Below are positions 1-13,491 of a stretch of DNA of 64,000 nt, in pieces. Numbering within the stretch: the first letter of the stretch is position 1; the number at the start of each line of letters is the position of its first letter. The stretch comes from Chrysomallon squamiferum. Lineage: Eukaryota > Mollusca > Gastropoda > Neomphalida > Peltospiridae. The position numbers were made by a program, and so were the translations under genes. The notes under the pieces were generated by a model, which saw only the letters and a list, made by a program, of their open reading frames with translations, searched no databases and was not told where the DNA came from. The stretch covers positions 25,400,261 to 25,464,260 of the forward strand of contig CM022673.1 of assembly GCA_012295275.1 (NCBI GenBank), in the 5' to 3' direction.

Positions 1-3000
1 ATCCAGCTATCACAAAGCCAGTTAGGCCAACAGCCACTGACTAGTCATGTTTCCAGTCAGCAGTTCAGTATCCCATCAACACTTGTAAGCAGGTCCTTGA
101 CCCCAAGTCAGAGTCCTGCACCTTCACAGTCACCTCATAGCAGATCTCTTACCCCAAATCAAACTTTGATCAATCACAATATTCTTCATAATCATGCTGC
201 AACGTCATCACCAAGCATCCTTCAGTTTTCAAACACTGCTCAACAGTCCCAAGCACAGATGCATATGGCAGGTGCTGTTCCTGTTCAAAGCATTATCCAG
301 AATCCTAATGCAGGAATTATGCAGGGCCAGGCTGTCGTTCATACACAGAATGCTGTGATTCAGAACCCAAATGTTGTGAATGTTAATGTGGCTCATGTCT
401 TGTGCAATAATTCTCAGCAGACACATCTGCAAAGTGGAATTCAGGGACTACCTGTTGCAGTATCCAATACAAATATTCAAGGGAATCCAGTCAATATTCA
501 AGGAACAATTATCCAGACGGCTCAAGGCAAAAGTATTTTAATCCCTAACCAGCTGACTGGCCAACAGATTAACTTACAAAACTTTCAGCAGTTGCAGATG
601 CAGCCACAACAAGTGCAGGTCCAGTCTCAGCCAGTTCAGATCCAGCCACAGCAGATACAGATGAATCCTCAGCAAATGAATCTTGGTCAGCATATCATAT
701 CCAACAACGGTACGCTAGTTCAGAACCAGCAGGGTGGTGTGTCTCTAGGTAATATCATCAGGCTTGCTGCTCAGTCAAATCAAGACAAGACGGGTACACT
801 CCCGCCAAACATCAGTCTTATCAACTTGCCTGGAGGTCAAGGGCAACAAATATTGATCCAGCGAGCTCCAAATCCAAATGCTGGTCAGCCACAAAACATA
901 GTTCTGCGAACCATTTCTCCTAACATTGTGCAAATTCAAAACCCAAATCAAAGTGGACAAGTATCTGGAACACCATTGCAGATAGCATCAAATATTTCTC
1001 ATCAGATTGTGAACCAGAACAATCAAGGAATACAGCTCCAGCAGGTGTTTTCTGGAGGACAGGCACAACAAATAAAATTAAGTAATCAGCAAACCACTCA
1101 GCAGAGGTTACAAGCTGGCACTATGACTTTGAATCTGGCTGGACAGAATATTAATTTCCAGCAAATGGCAGGGACTATGCAGTTGGTACAACAGTCCCAG
1201 AACACTAATGTGCCATCTAGTATTGCTGTGACAACACCGAGGTCCTCCACTTTCTCAAATAGTAATAGCCAGATGTCTAATATAGTATCTAAAGCACTGA
1301 TCTCTTCAGGTATTAGTCCAGCTATTACAGCACATAGCACACAAGGACATCTTGATATAAACAGTAAAACTTCAAATGTTCAGGCTTCAGTCGTAAAACA
1401 CAATAGGTCCAAAAAGCAGGCAGATGTGCAGTCAGTACCGTCTCCACTGCAAAAAATGCAAATTCCAGTTTCACAGTTTATAGCAACAGCATGTAATACT
1501 GCTGGAATCAGTACAGTACAGTCTACACCAACTCCTTCAACAACAACAGTGTCACAGGCATTTGTTCAGATTCCTTCTCAGTTGACTGTTGCCAATAGTT
1601 TGGCCTCATCTCAGACTGTGTCTTCCATAACTTCAAATTGTGCAAATCAGTTGACAGGATCAATGGTAAAATTGCAACAGGTTCCTTCTAACAGAATATT
1701 TCAGTCCCCTATTTCTGCTTCTGCTGTGCAAGGTAGTGGTTCAAATGCTAGACTTCAGAGTGAAATGATGAAATTGTCAATGCAAAAAAAATTAACTCCT
1801 GAACAAAAGCAGTGTTTGCAACAGATGAGTGTTTTGCAAAAAAGAGCAGCTCACCCTACACAGGTAAGAAATGTAAGTGTTGCTAACAGTTCAATGCAAC
1901 CAAGCATTGCTACATCTGTACAGACACCTGTTGTTTCTGCAGCTTCCATAGCAAAGTCCCAGCTTCAAACCAAACCAACAGTGCTCAAAGACCAACAGAA
2001 TCATGTTTCACCTTCACAGTCTGTACCTATAGTGACAACGACAGCTACGTTAAATAAACAGATTATAAAAGAAGAGCCTGGTTCTCAGTTGTCACACTGT
2101 GATAAAGCCTCTGTAAAGACGGAGCCAATTGTTCAAATGGGTGTAAATTTGCCAGGCCAAAAAATTATGAAAATGGAACCTCTTGTGGTTAGTTCAACAG
2201 CTTTCGTGGCAAACTCTAACCCAGGGAGCACAGTGTTATGTACAAAACAGAATGTGATGATTCAGACTTCAACAGTTGGATCAAATCTTGTCAGAATGTC
2301 TGTACCTCAGATGGCAACTGCTACAGGAGCCTCTAATGTTAGCAGTAATCAGCATATAAAAATAATTCACCAGGCACCTGTGAAAAAAGTGATTCCTATA
2401 ACTCAGACTCAAGTAATTAAAATACATCCAACACAACCCCACATCAGAACTTCTGCTTCAGGAGGAGTAATGCAGAATATTCCACCAGGAAAAGTTCCTA
2501 TTTCGGCTACTCCAACTGTGCCAACACAAATCAAGGTACATTATATTATGTGTTTATATTGCTTTTTGTTTACCTGTATTATCTGATTGAAAGATATATT
2601 ACAACCTTTACCTAGTTGGTAATCGTTTTATAACAAAACAAAAAATGTAATTAGATCAAATGTTGATGTAAGATAATTTTACAATAGATTTATAATTATA
2701 TCTATGCATTTATGCACACTCACATCTGAATGTGTAGTTAAAAGTTTTGTTTTATTTTAACAGATAGCTAACCAGACGTTGACTTTAAACCTGACAGCAC
2801 AACAAAAAGAAAAACTTCTAAACCATTTAGCAAAGATGACTCAGGAGCAGCAGGAGATGTTTCTAGAACAACAACAAAGTGTTCTGCTGAAACTACACCA
2901 GCAGCATCAAGCCCAAGCACAGGCACAAGCTCACACACAGTCTCAAGCACACATACAAATACAACAGGCCACAGTTCAGTCAAAACCCCAGTTGTTGGTT

Positions 3001-6000
3001 GCTAGTCCAGCAGGGAAAATACCCATTACTGTTCAGGTTTGGCCATTAATCTGATATTTATCCTGTTTCTGAGAACACATCAGCCTGGATAATAATGCTA
3101 AGTGTCATAAAAAGTCCTTGAAATAAACCCATTAAAACTATAACAAGTATAAAATGTGAATTCACATTTAAAATTTTGTCACTCAAGGCAGATGGAATCA
3201 TTGTTTGTACTAATTATTTTGTTGTACCCATTACCTTGGTTTCTTTAACAGAACATCTATGGCAGGGATGATGTATATTTTTGGCCAGCCATATTATTTC
3301 AGTGTTAATAAAAGATTATTTTTTCTTCTGTTTAATATATTTATTCATTTGTTTGTATATTTTTATTTATTTATTTATATATTTTTTTTTTTTGTGTGCA
3401 TCTGAAAGCATGTTATTATATATTATATAAAATACACAAGTCTGTAAGTAAAGCAGAAGTTTATACATCTTGAACATGCAGTCATCTTACAATAAACAGG
3501 AAATATTTTTCTTGCAGCAGTTGGATAAAGGTGTAAATCAGATCAAAGTTGTGACTCAGGTAGATTCTAATGGTCAGCAGAATTCTCCAGCAAAAGGACT
3601 GAAGCGCCCTGCAACAATTGATGGTCCCCCTGTCCCCTTGTAAGTAAATGTATCCGTGTCCTAATGATATATTTTCACTTCTTTTTTTACAGGAAAGTTG
3701 AGTAAAAAGAAATAATATTGCATTTGATGCAGCCATTAAGAAGTTAATGTTCTGATGGTGATGACAGTAAATAGTATTCATTAATTAAGAAAAATATGTT
3801 CTATAACAAGTCTATAAATATTAAATTACATAATAAATTATAAACAAAGGTATATATTGTAAGCTTGTTGGTCATGACACTGGAAATGTAATTCACTCAC
3901 AAAATAAAAGTGAAAAATTCAGACACCATTCACTAAATCCTTATTGTTTTTGAGATGGACATTCAAGAAGAAGAAGAAAAGTAACTGGTATGAAATTAAT
4001 TTTTAAAATTTAACGAGGTAAATGACCAGTTTGATTCAACAAAAAAAAACAAAAAAACAATCATAATGCATAAATTGTTAAAATTCACAACTATTTGTAA
4101 TTCTCATGCCTAAGAAAAACATTTTATTACTGTTACAGAATCCACCAGCAGCTAGGGAAAGATCAACTTCAAGCAACAAATCCAGACAAGAAATCTCCTT
4201 TTAAGAACAACCGTGAAGCTGTCAGGAGATTGCTTAGATATCATGTGTTTCAGTCTCCTGGCCCGTCCACAAAAGTGTTTGAGAGTGGTGGGTTCCCTTT
4301 TCTTTATAAATCAAAAACTTCTTACGACAAATAGTGTTAGAACATTACTCATCTTTCAAAAATAACCTTCAGTGTCAACTGTTGTTTCTGTTTTGTCTAA
4401 TTATCTACATATCAGAATGTGAATCATGTTTGTTTTGTTTTAGAGTGATTTAATATTTTTCCTAAGAAGTATTTCACTTGAGAAAATTTTGCTTTCAGCT
4501 GATAAATTATTTGAACAAGTTTCTGTTGACCTGCTGAAAAAAAGTGAGGCCATGAAAGCTAAATTTCAGCTTCTGCTGTTTGAGGAAAGTATGGTAAGTG
4601 TTCAGCTCAAAAGCATATTTTGTTTTTGTCCAGCAGACATAATAATCATTAAGTTAGTCGTTTTGACATAAAAAGCTACTTTTTTCTTTTTTTTCCTTTT
4701 TATAGGTTTGCATTACTTCATGTTAGAAAATTGAATTATTAAGCAGGAACTCTAAATAAATGTAAATTTTTTTTGGATAACAAATATTGGAAATGATTCC
4801 TCCTTACAAGAATTATTTTTGTGTGTTCAGAATGAAGACCAATCAAATAAATGTAGTCAAAAAATTCAATTTGCATTTAATTTTGGCTCTTCTTTTATCT
4901 AATGTAATATTTCTTTCATACTTTTATCATAGCGACAGAGTCCATCAGCAGAAATGGTAATGATACAGAGAATGCTAAATCAGGATTTATCCGTTCTTGT
5001 TGAAAAAGAAAAGATGATTGTGAAGAACAACCCAGGTATAAGCTTATAGTTTACAAACAAAGCTGGTTTTGCAAAATGATTAAAAGAAGTATAAAGATTA
5101 ATGAAAGACATTTTTTTAAAATCCTTATAATAAAATATTCATAAAAGAAGTACATGAAAATATAATTGCTGTTTGATGTTTTCATAGTGGAGATGATGCA
5201 AGAATGCATATTTAGAAAAATATGTTTAAATTGTTTTTTTTTTTTTTAAATTTACAGATGACTTTAAACCCATGCCTTTGAAATATCTGAAATTGGATAA
5301 GACTGAACCATCAGAAAAAGGCCAAGATAGTGTTAGTGAAGGAACTACAAAATGCAAAAAAGAGTCTGTTTCTGAAGGTGGTGATTGTGAGAATAAAAAA
5401 CTTAATGCTTTACCACCTGAGACATTGAAAGTGTGTGTTAAGTCTTCACCAGCTCATTCTCCTGGAAGCATGAAGCTAGTTATCAGGAAAAATGAAGGCC
5501 AGGGATTTACTAGCATTCTTCAGAATGTAGATGAAAATTCGGAAACTGGATCCCATCCTGTTAAAAAAGAACCTGTCATTGGTAATGCTAATGGATTTGA
5601 CAGTGTTGAAAGCAAAAAAAGTGAAAAAAATAAACACATTTTAAGAGAACATATTCAGTCTACAGAAAAAACATTTCCTTCTGAACCTTTATCAAAACTA
5701 ATAACAGAAACTTCTGAAAATGTTATGAACGGACAGCATGAAGAGGCTTCCCATTGTGTTAATGACCTACCACCATTCCATAATCTTGGTGAATCCCTTG
5801 ATGAAGACCATATATCAGATACAGGTGATTCTCAAAGAGTTTCAGAAAGTAGTCAGCCACACTACAGTGATATCAGTGTAACTGATTTGTCTGGTGAATA
5901 CAGCAACATGTTGTCACCAGTTAGCAACCAGTCATCGCCACATTCAGTAACAACAGCATCCCAGGTATCACAGAATTACCCTTCTGTGTTCACTTACAAT

Positions 6001-6744
6001 TCAGACTTGTGTTCAAATCAGCAGTCTGGTGTAGATAACAAGAGTGGCAATAAAGTGAACTCATCTGAATCAGTTTCACAGATGGACATTGAAAGTAATT
6101 CTGTGGTGTCATCTGATTTAAATTTTCTGAATAGTTGTGATGATGTGCCATTTTCTGCTGCAAAAAGTGGTGGTGGTGGTGGTAATGAAATTCAGAGTGC
6201 TGTTTACAGCATTATGGAACTAGAAGATGTAAGTAGTGACAGCAGTGGTCTGACAGAAGAATCTGTACAGACTGTGCACAAAGTAAATGTTGGAAAAACT
6301 ATGGGTAAACAAATAGTACAGCCTGATTTTTCACCAGACAGGCTGTCAGATAGCAAAGCACCTGGCTCAAATACACAAGTCAGTAATGATGATTCAGAAC
6401 CTGTTAATTTAGATGCTTCTTTTGAATTAGATACAAATGATCCACAGAATGGTATGATGAATGCTCAAATGCAGAATGCCATAGAAAGCATTCTTAGTCT
6501 CAGTCAGGAAGCAGAAGCAGAAGCAGCAGAGGAAAACTACTACACTGATCATTCGAATTTTGTTCCCAATCTGAATGGCAGTCATGTGTCTGAGTCTATG
6601 GACACAAGTCAGGACAGTGATTGTATAGGTGACACTGACTTAGATTTTAGAGACGAATCACAGACTGAAAATAATTCAGAGACTGTAGGGAATGATTCGG
6701 TAGAGGATGACCTTGATGCTGCAGTTCAAAGTATTCTTATGTGA
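1..6744 (+). CDS. BICRA: BICRA/GLTSCR1-like chromatin-remodelling subunit (5'-truncated by window edge)
   Basis: This is the C-terminal 1587 residues of a BICRA/BICRAL homologue, a defining subunit of the BRD9-containing GBAF (non-canonical SWI/SNF) complex in the nucleus. Coding exons are 1-2535 (open at the left edge, no start seen), 2764-3036, 3518-3639, 4139-4287, 4499-4593, 4933-5035 and 5258-6744; all junctions are GT/AG and phases match. The first large exon is a low-complexity Q/N/S/T-rich region. The family signature (GLTSCR1 conserved domain) spans exons 3518-5270: it holds KSPFKNNREAVRRLLRYHVF, then a helix ending FQLLLFEES, then SPSAEMVMIQRML, all recognisable against vertebrate BICRA. 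The last exon encodes an acidic Ser-rich tail with three short helical motifs of the type AxxSI(L/M). Four Lys-Glu-Pro motifs fit the SUMO consensus or nearly so. Identity is very secure; BICRA versus BICRAL cannot be separated, since invertebrates usually have one ancestor. Confidence 0.95.
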
Positions 6745-9700
6745 AATGGTGCTAATGAGTGAATAGAATGAAACATACAAAGGGTTTTTGTGGGTTGTTA
6801 TTATATTTTTTTTAAAGATCTAAAGAATATTGCCAACATCTCGCACATTTCCAATCAGTATTTTTTGTTGCAACTCATTTGCTTTTTGCCAGGAAACACT
6901 TGTTATATGCTATTGTTTCAGATTCTTATCATTCATATTAAAAAGACATAACTTCATCATTTTTCCAACACCATTACTCTTGGTCTCATTTTCTTCTAAA
7001 TATGTTTTATTCAAGATCCTTTCCTTTTTCTTTTTCTTTCTTTTGCACCCCCCACTATCAAGATAACTGAATGAGTTTTAAATATATTGTTGTTGTGAAG
7101 TTGACCTGTTAGCCTGAACTTACCTGTAATATTTTATTAAGAAGAAACATTTTAGTACTAATCAAGAGAATTATCTGAACATATCACTTAATAGTTCTTT
7201 TTCTGTATCAAATAGTATAATAACATTTTTTAAATATAACTGTTGGTGTTAGACTAATAGAAGAGTGCTTTCCTTAAACCACAAATAATAAAAATATCTA
7301 GATTGTAGTTTTCTCCATAATATCAAATTTTTATGACACTAAATCTATCACTTTTACTTACATTGAGTTTCTTCTTCTGAGAAAATTCATAGAAATGTTA
7401 GAAATGTTGAAAATTTCCTACATATGAAAACAATTTTTTTAAATGTACTTGGAGAACATTTATAGACAAAGTTCAGTGATTACCTTTAGTACAGACACTG
7501 AATGTTTTCCATACTTGCAGCTAGTGCTGTATCATTCTATTTTTTAATTTTATTTTTATTACTAATATATTTTTCCCCACAATTGTTTTGTTGCATCAGT
7601 TGTTAACAGAGAGAGATAGAAAGTAAGCAAGGGATAAAAATAATGCATCCTTTTTGAACAAATAATTTATTTTTGAAAAAGTCACGTCCACTCATAAGAA
7701 AAAAAGGCCTTACTGCTGAGTACATTTCAAGATGTTCTTTTAAACTATTGTTCATTAAATCATGTTTTAGAAAATATTGTTAAATATATATATATAATTT
7801 TTTATTTTATTTTTTAATTCTGTTTCTAGTATAAAAAAAAAGTTTGAATAAATGTTCTTTACATTGGCATTTTGCTTCCAGAAACAAATGTCTACTTTAC
7901 AGTATGTTCATTCCCTGAAATATTGTCATCTAAATTCATTTTTAAATTTTTATTTTTTATTTTTGTTAAAGTTTATTAAAATGGGTAAAAAAAAAAAAAA
8001 AAAAATTAACTTATTAAACTCAAGAATTAACATTTAAGTAATTTCACTGATATTTTAATGTATTCATGTTGAAATATTTATACATTTGCTAAATCCCTCA
8101 TTATCAGAAAATTTTGTTATGGGAAGATCGGATCATTGCTTTAGTACATAAATTGACTCTTTTATTTATTTATTTTTCAATATGTTTTACTTTTTATTAT
8201 TATTATTTTCAAGTTACAAAAAATAAGTTACCTGTGACATTTATGGCTATGGTTAAATACAGAAAGGTGAAGGTCAACTTTAATAAACATTAAATGGATT
8301 GCTTGCTGAAAATCTTAGTTCACAGGTCTGTCATATTGACAGGCGTCTCTCTTAAGTGAAGAAACTAACAAATAGCTTAAATATTTTGTTGTCTGTTCCT
8401 ATGCTAGTAATAAAGGATAACACTAAATTAACAATTGTGGAGCTGTTCATGGAAGCCTCTATTTGCCATTTAATCAGGATGCATTTTTTTAATTATTTTT
8501 TTTTTTTTAATATGAATAAACTTGAATGATAAATATCATTTGAAAACAAGTAATTAACATTTAGGTTACATATTTGAATTACCACAGGTATACTTTTAAA
8601 GATGAAAACTATTTTGTTTTTTTGTGACTTTACAAGAAAACTGAAAATGCTATCGATAATGCTAAATTGTGATAAGAATGTTTACAGTCTCTGTTGCTTT
8701 GATTAATACCAAACAGTATTAGAGTTGATATGCTTGGAGATTGTAAAGTATAAACTATTATGTGCTGGACACTGTGAAATGCATAAAGTAACAAAATTTT
8801 TATATTGTTAAATTCAGTCTATTTTGTAATTTTCAGTTGAATTAAAAATAAATTCACTATGAATAACAATTTAATATATTGGTGACTAATTCTGAATTGA
8901 AACTTAGATATGTGATAATTACAGATAGCAGAAGTTATTATTTATTTGATTAAAATATTTAACATCAGATTGTTAGTGTAACTCGTTAGCCATAGTTGAG
9001 AGTTCCATTGCACAACCTATAATTGTTGAAATATTTTTTTTTATTTATTAACTATAAAAACAGCTTGTTCCATTTTTCTGTCCTTTTAATTACTTGATTT
9101 ACTTTCGGCTTGTTACATTCTTTTTTTTCTCCTTAAATTCATCCATTTTTAGATGTCTAGTTTCATCTTTTAAGCATAAAGTTGTTTTACTGTTTCCAGT
9201 ATCCATGTCAGCCCAACATGGAATTAAAAGTAGCATAAAGAAGTCTCACTGGCTTCCTTTAAAAAAATAAATAATGCTTTGATGTTGGTTATATCTGTCA
9301 TTACAAAATTATACGTAACTCTTAAAATGTTAGTCATCTCTCTTCTCCTCTAACCATAGTTCAGACAGGTTGCAATTCATTAGAAATCCAGGTCCTTTTC
9401 AGCTAGCTCAATGTCTTCAATTTCATTGATGATCATGTTTTTAATGATAATTGAAAAACAAAATTGAAAGTTTTTGAAATAATTAAATGAGAAGTATATA
9501 TTTCATTATGATAAAGCTTCCTAATAGCACTGGAATCTGATACATGAATTTTATTGGACGTTAAATTAATAAAAAAATTATTAAGTTTGGGTAAATATTC
9601 TTAATTTGGTGTTATGTTACACTTTTTTTATTTAAAGTTAAGTGTTGTGTAATTATTAAATAATTAATTTCCCTCTCTAAACATTCTAAATTAATACTTT

Positions 9701-10740
9701 ACAAGATTACCTGCTGGGGCCAGTGTCTTAACTTTACAGAGTAATAATTAGAATATTATTTGTCATATTCATTAAGTTTCTTGTCCAAACATTTTGGTTG
9801 TCTTTTCTTCTGTATTGCTTAGAAGACAAGTTTCATTTTTATTATTTTCTTTGTTATTTAATGGTTTTTGGTTGGAATATCATGTAAAAATTATTTCATT
9901 ATTATTTATTTTTTTATTGACTTCGCAGAAGAGTAAATGGCTGTTTTCATTCCTGTATAATACTTTATCAACAATTGCATGTTCAGTTTTGATAAACAGT
10001 TATTTACTATTTTTACAACAGGCATGGCCCTGATTATTTAAATATTTATTTTTAAAATTAGAACTGAATTGTTACCCCAAAATGGTTACAATTTCTGCAG
10101 AGGTTTTGTTAAGAAGTTGTGTAAATGTCATTAATTACAAAAGGAACACACACACAAATACAATTTTTTTTGACTAAAACTAAAATTGAGGTCTATAATA
10201 TAGCTATTGGAATTGTTAGCAGTGTGTCATTTCAGAATTCTTTATCCTTATTGTGCTGAATCTCATTTCAATGGTATGCTGCATCAATTTAATATAAGTA
10301 TTTGTTTCAAAATAAATAATTTGTACCTTTGGACAAACTGTTGCATTTATATAAAATTTTAACTGGCATCAGAATAGATATATGTCTACGATATTTGTTA
10401 AGAATTATCTCAAGTATAGTGTATCTCTAAAACAAGTTTTTTTTTTTTAAATTCAAAAATTATAAATAATTCTAGTGTTCATCTAATGTGTAGTAGTACA
10501 TATCATGTCACTTCTTCAGTGCTCATTTAAATCAGGTTAGAATGAATTGTTAAACTGATCATGTCGTCCATATGCAAAAAGATTTATGAATCATGACTTA
10601 ATTTTTCATCATTGCTTTATGATGTATCTGTGTTAGACTGTATTTGTATAGTAGTCTTGAGACTGTATTTATATTTTGTGTAAGCCTTATTTGTACATGT
10701 ACATATAAACTGATATAAACACATACAGAAAAAAAAAAAT
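6745..10740 (+). other. BICRA 3' UTR and downstream sequence
   Basis: No coding exon is visible in this AT-rich tract after the BICRA stop. Several AATAAA signals occur (for example 10311-10316), and a TGTACATA element at 10698 sits near the right end, so a long 3' UTR is likely. The true cleavage site cannot be chosen from sequence alone. The poly-A run at 7987-8004 and T-runs are simple low-complexity sequence. Confidence 0.5.
10698..10705 (+). promoter_or_regulatory. Pumilio-type element TGTACATA in putative BICRA 3' UTR
   Basis: The octamer matches the PUF-protein recognition sequence UGUANAUA exactly. It lies in what is probably the distal BICRA 3' UTR. An octamer in AT-rich DNA can arise by chance, so functional confidence is low. 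Confidence 0.25.
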
Positions 10741-13491
10741 GTTTTGTGTATTTGTTTGAAATGTTTAAAAGCTGGTATTGTATACATATTCAAAGACAGA
10801 TTCTTGAAATAACAAATTTGATAGAAGAGGTCATATTGGAAATTATTTTCTAAAAAGATAAAAATGCAGTTATTTTGAATGGAACTTGAAGTGCTTGAAC
10901 AGCAAGATCAGTTCAGAATACCATTAACCTTTTCAGGGAAAATTGAATTTTCAAAAATAATTATTGCTTCTGGTCAGAATAGTAACAAGAATTACATAGC
11001 ATTAATATTTTGAGAGACATAAAAAATGCAATTCATGTATTCAAAAATCAGATTAGTCGAGTTTGTAAATGATCTTGTATGTGCACCCACAAACATAACC
11101 TAAACTGGCATATTTGCAAGTTATTGTTTTATTTCTCAGCAGTGTCTGAACACAAAGTAATGTAATAAAATTAACATGCCTGTAAGTATGCACAAATACA
11201 GTATATTTTTTCACACTAAAATGAAATGAAAAAAGATGACACAGGATTCATCAGCTTGGCAGTGAATTAGTTCAAATAACAGATTTTGTTTCTCTCATTA
11301 TTCATAACATTTCAAAATGCATTCTCATCAGTTTGTTAATTTACTGTTGTGAAGAGAAAATACTTGTCCTGCTATAAACAACATTTTTTTGAAGTATTTT
11401 GGGCAAAGAAGATACTTTACTTGAGTAAAAGGTTCAATATCTTTACATTGTAACTGGAGATGAATTATGTATCAACTTAACAAAATCTTAAAAATATTAT
11501 GTGGCAATTTTAATTATTCCATTATCTATTTAAGTGACTGTTAAAATAATGAGCACACAAAATATGCAACAGCATAAAATACCCTTCAACATTTAATTTC
11601 AAATATATAATCAACAAACATCACATCAAATATAGTGAAACTACAGAAAAAAGTTTTAACATCAAATGACAAGCACCTGCTTGAGATAAAATTTAATATA
11701 AGTCATTAAAGCTAAACCATCAGAATAAAACTATTTTAATATTGCAAATATTTAAGTGTGGATAACTTTAGTTTGGTTTCTTCAAACAATAGTACTAAAA
11801 TACAAATTCAACAGTTAAAAACTTGTATATTCATTAACAATGTTAAAACTGACCGAATTCATCTGAACTATGTTATCTGATATGTATCTCACAACAGAAC
11901 ACTGCAATTTGTTTCTTTATGTTTTCTGTTAAAAAAAAATGCAGAAAATTTTGCAGAACATTTTCATGCTCTTGGAAAGAGAGACAAATTTTATTTGAAT
12001 TAGATTTTTTAAATTCAATTCATAGATCACCACTGCTTTTAAGACTGTATGTCTGCTGTGCAGGAATTAAAGTTTGTTATAACCTTTCATTATAATTAAT
12101 GTCTCTTTGAATATCAGTTGTGCATAATAGTCAAAATATCTGACATGTATACACTGTTTTCATTTATATAAATTAAAGTAAATAAATTCCTTACTTTTTC
12201 TCTTTATACATAGCTTGTGCTGGAAGAACCTTAATCAAATGATCAATTTTTTTTTTTAGGGTACAATTCAGAAATAGTCCAGTGAGATATTATTTAAAAA
12301 TTTGCAATGACGCACAAATTGTTTAACAATAAGTATAAACAATTTTTTAAATAATAAAACAATATGACCTATATATATGGTCAACATTAAGAACAGAGAT
12401 CTACAACATGCAACAAATATATCAATTTTGTAACTGTATCAAAAGATTTTCTTTTATGGAACATTTACTTTAGATTGTATCATTATAGTATTTAATTCAA
12501 ACAAAACTAAAATAAAAAAGCAAACAAAGTAAGAAGAAGTATGAATTAGTTATGTTACCATTATAAGCTGAAAAACATAGGCAAAATGTTTCCATTTATC
12601 AATTCTGCATGTAAAAATAAATAATTTTAAAAAATGTCTTTGTTACTAACATCAAAATATATCAAAATATTAGTTATATTACATTACACAAATACTTCTG
12701 GTATAAAATTAAAAAGGTTAAATATGAGTTAGCTGCTTTGTTTAGAATGTTTGCCCAAATCAAACATTATTTCAAATTGAACTGATAAAAAAAGCTGTTA
12801 TATATAAATACTGGAATGTCTGGAATAACAGAGGCCTATGTATTTATGAATCAAAGATCTGAAATCAGAATTTCCTTGCATGCTATGTTTGCATTATAGC
12901 TTGAAGGATAAATAATCATTTCACAGAGTAAACAGTCCAGAACATCCCAGAATTAAAATTATCTGATAATATGATGAACATTTTTTCTTCTTCATTATTT
13001 ATTCACTCTTCAACAAAACATAACTGAGTCTTGAATAAACCACAAATTGTTTTCTTAATCTATGCTCTGTATTTCTATCAGAAAGCATCATCTGTTATAA
13101 AATTTCCCCTTGAATCAAACAAATCAGTACACTTATATCAAATCAATTCTTTCTCCAATAAACTATAAAAAAAACAGAATGTTAAAATGATTAATATGCT
13201 ATTACAGCACACAGGGATTAATACTAACTATATTTCAGACGATGAAAATATAAATTTTCAATGTCTAAATAGATTCTTAAGAAAACGAAAGGATTTTTTA
13301 GTGGGGGGTGTTAATGATTAAGTAATATGTATTAAACTTCATAAGAATTAGACAACAATCAAATCATAAATTCATTTTATGTTTTTTTTAAGGATCTAAT
13401 TGGATATTCTTCGAAGTCTAAAATGCCTTGACACTGTTGCTTAAAGTCTCTTTAAAACTGCTCGCTTAAAAAGGAAAATGTGATGCTTTTG
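10741..13491 (-). other. AT-rich convergent intergenic region / 3' UTR of the BAR gene
   Basis: BICRA (+) and the BAR gene (-) converge here. I see no exon, transposon or tandem repeat. Part adjacent to 13491 must be the 3' UTR of the minus-strand gene; TTTATT (reverse AATAAA) occurs at several places, such as near 12996, but no single polyadenylation site stands out. Confidence 0.45.

Noticed and set aside
9794-10033. 79-codon plus-strand hydrophobic frame
   Set aside because: T-rich 3' UTR sequence; composition artefact.
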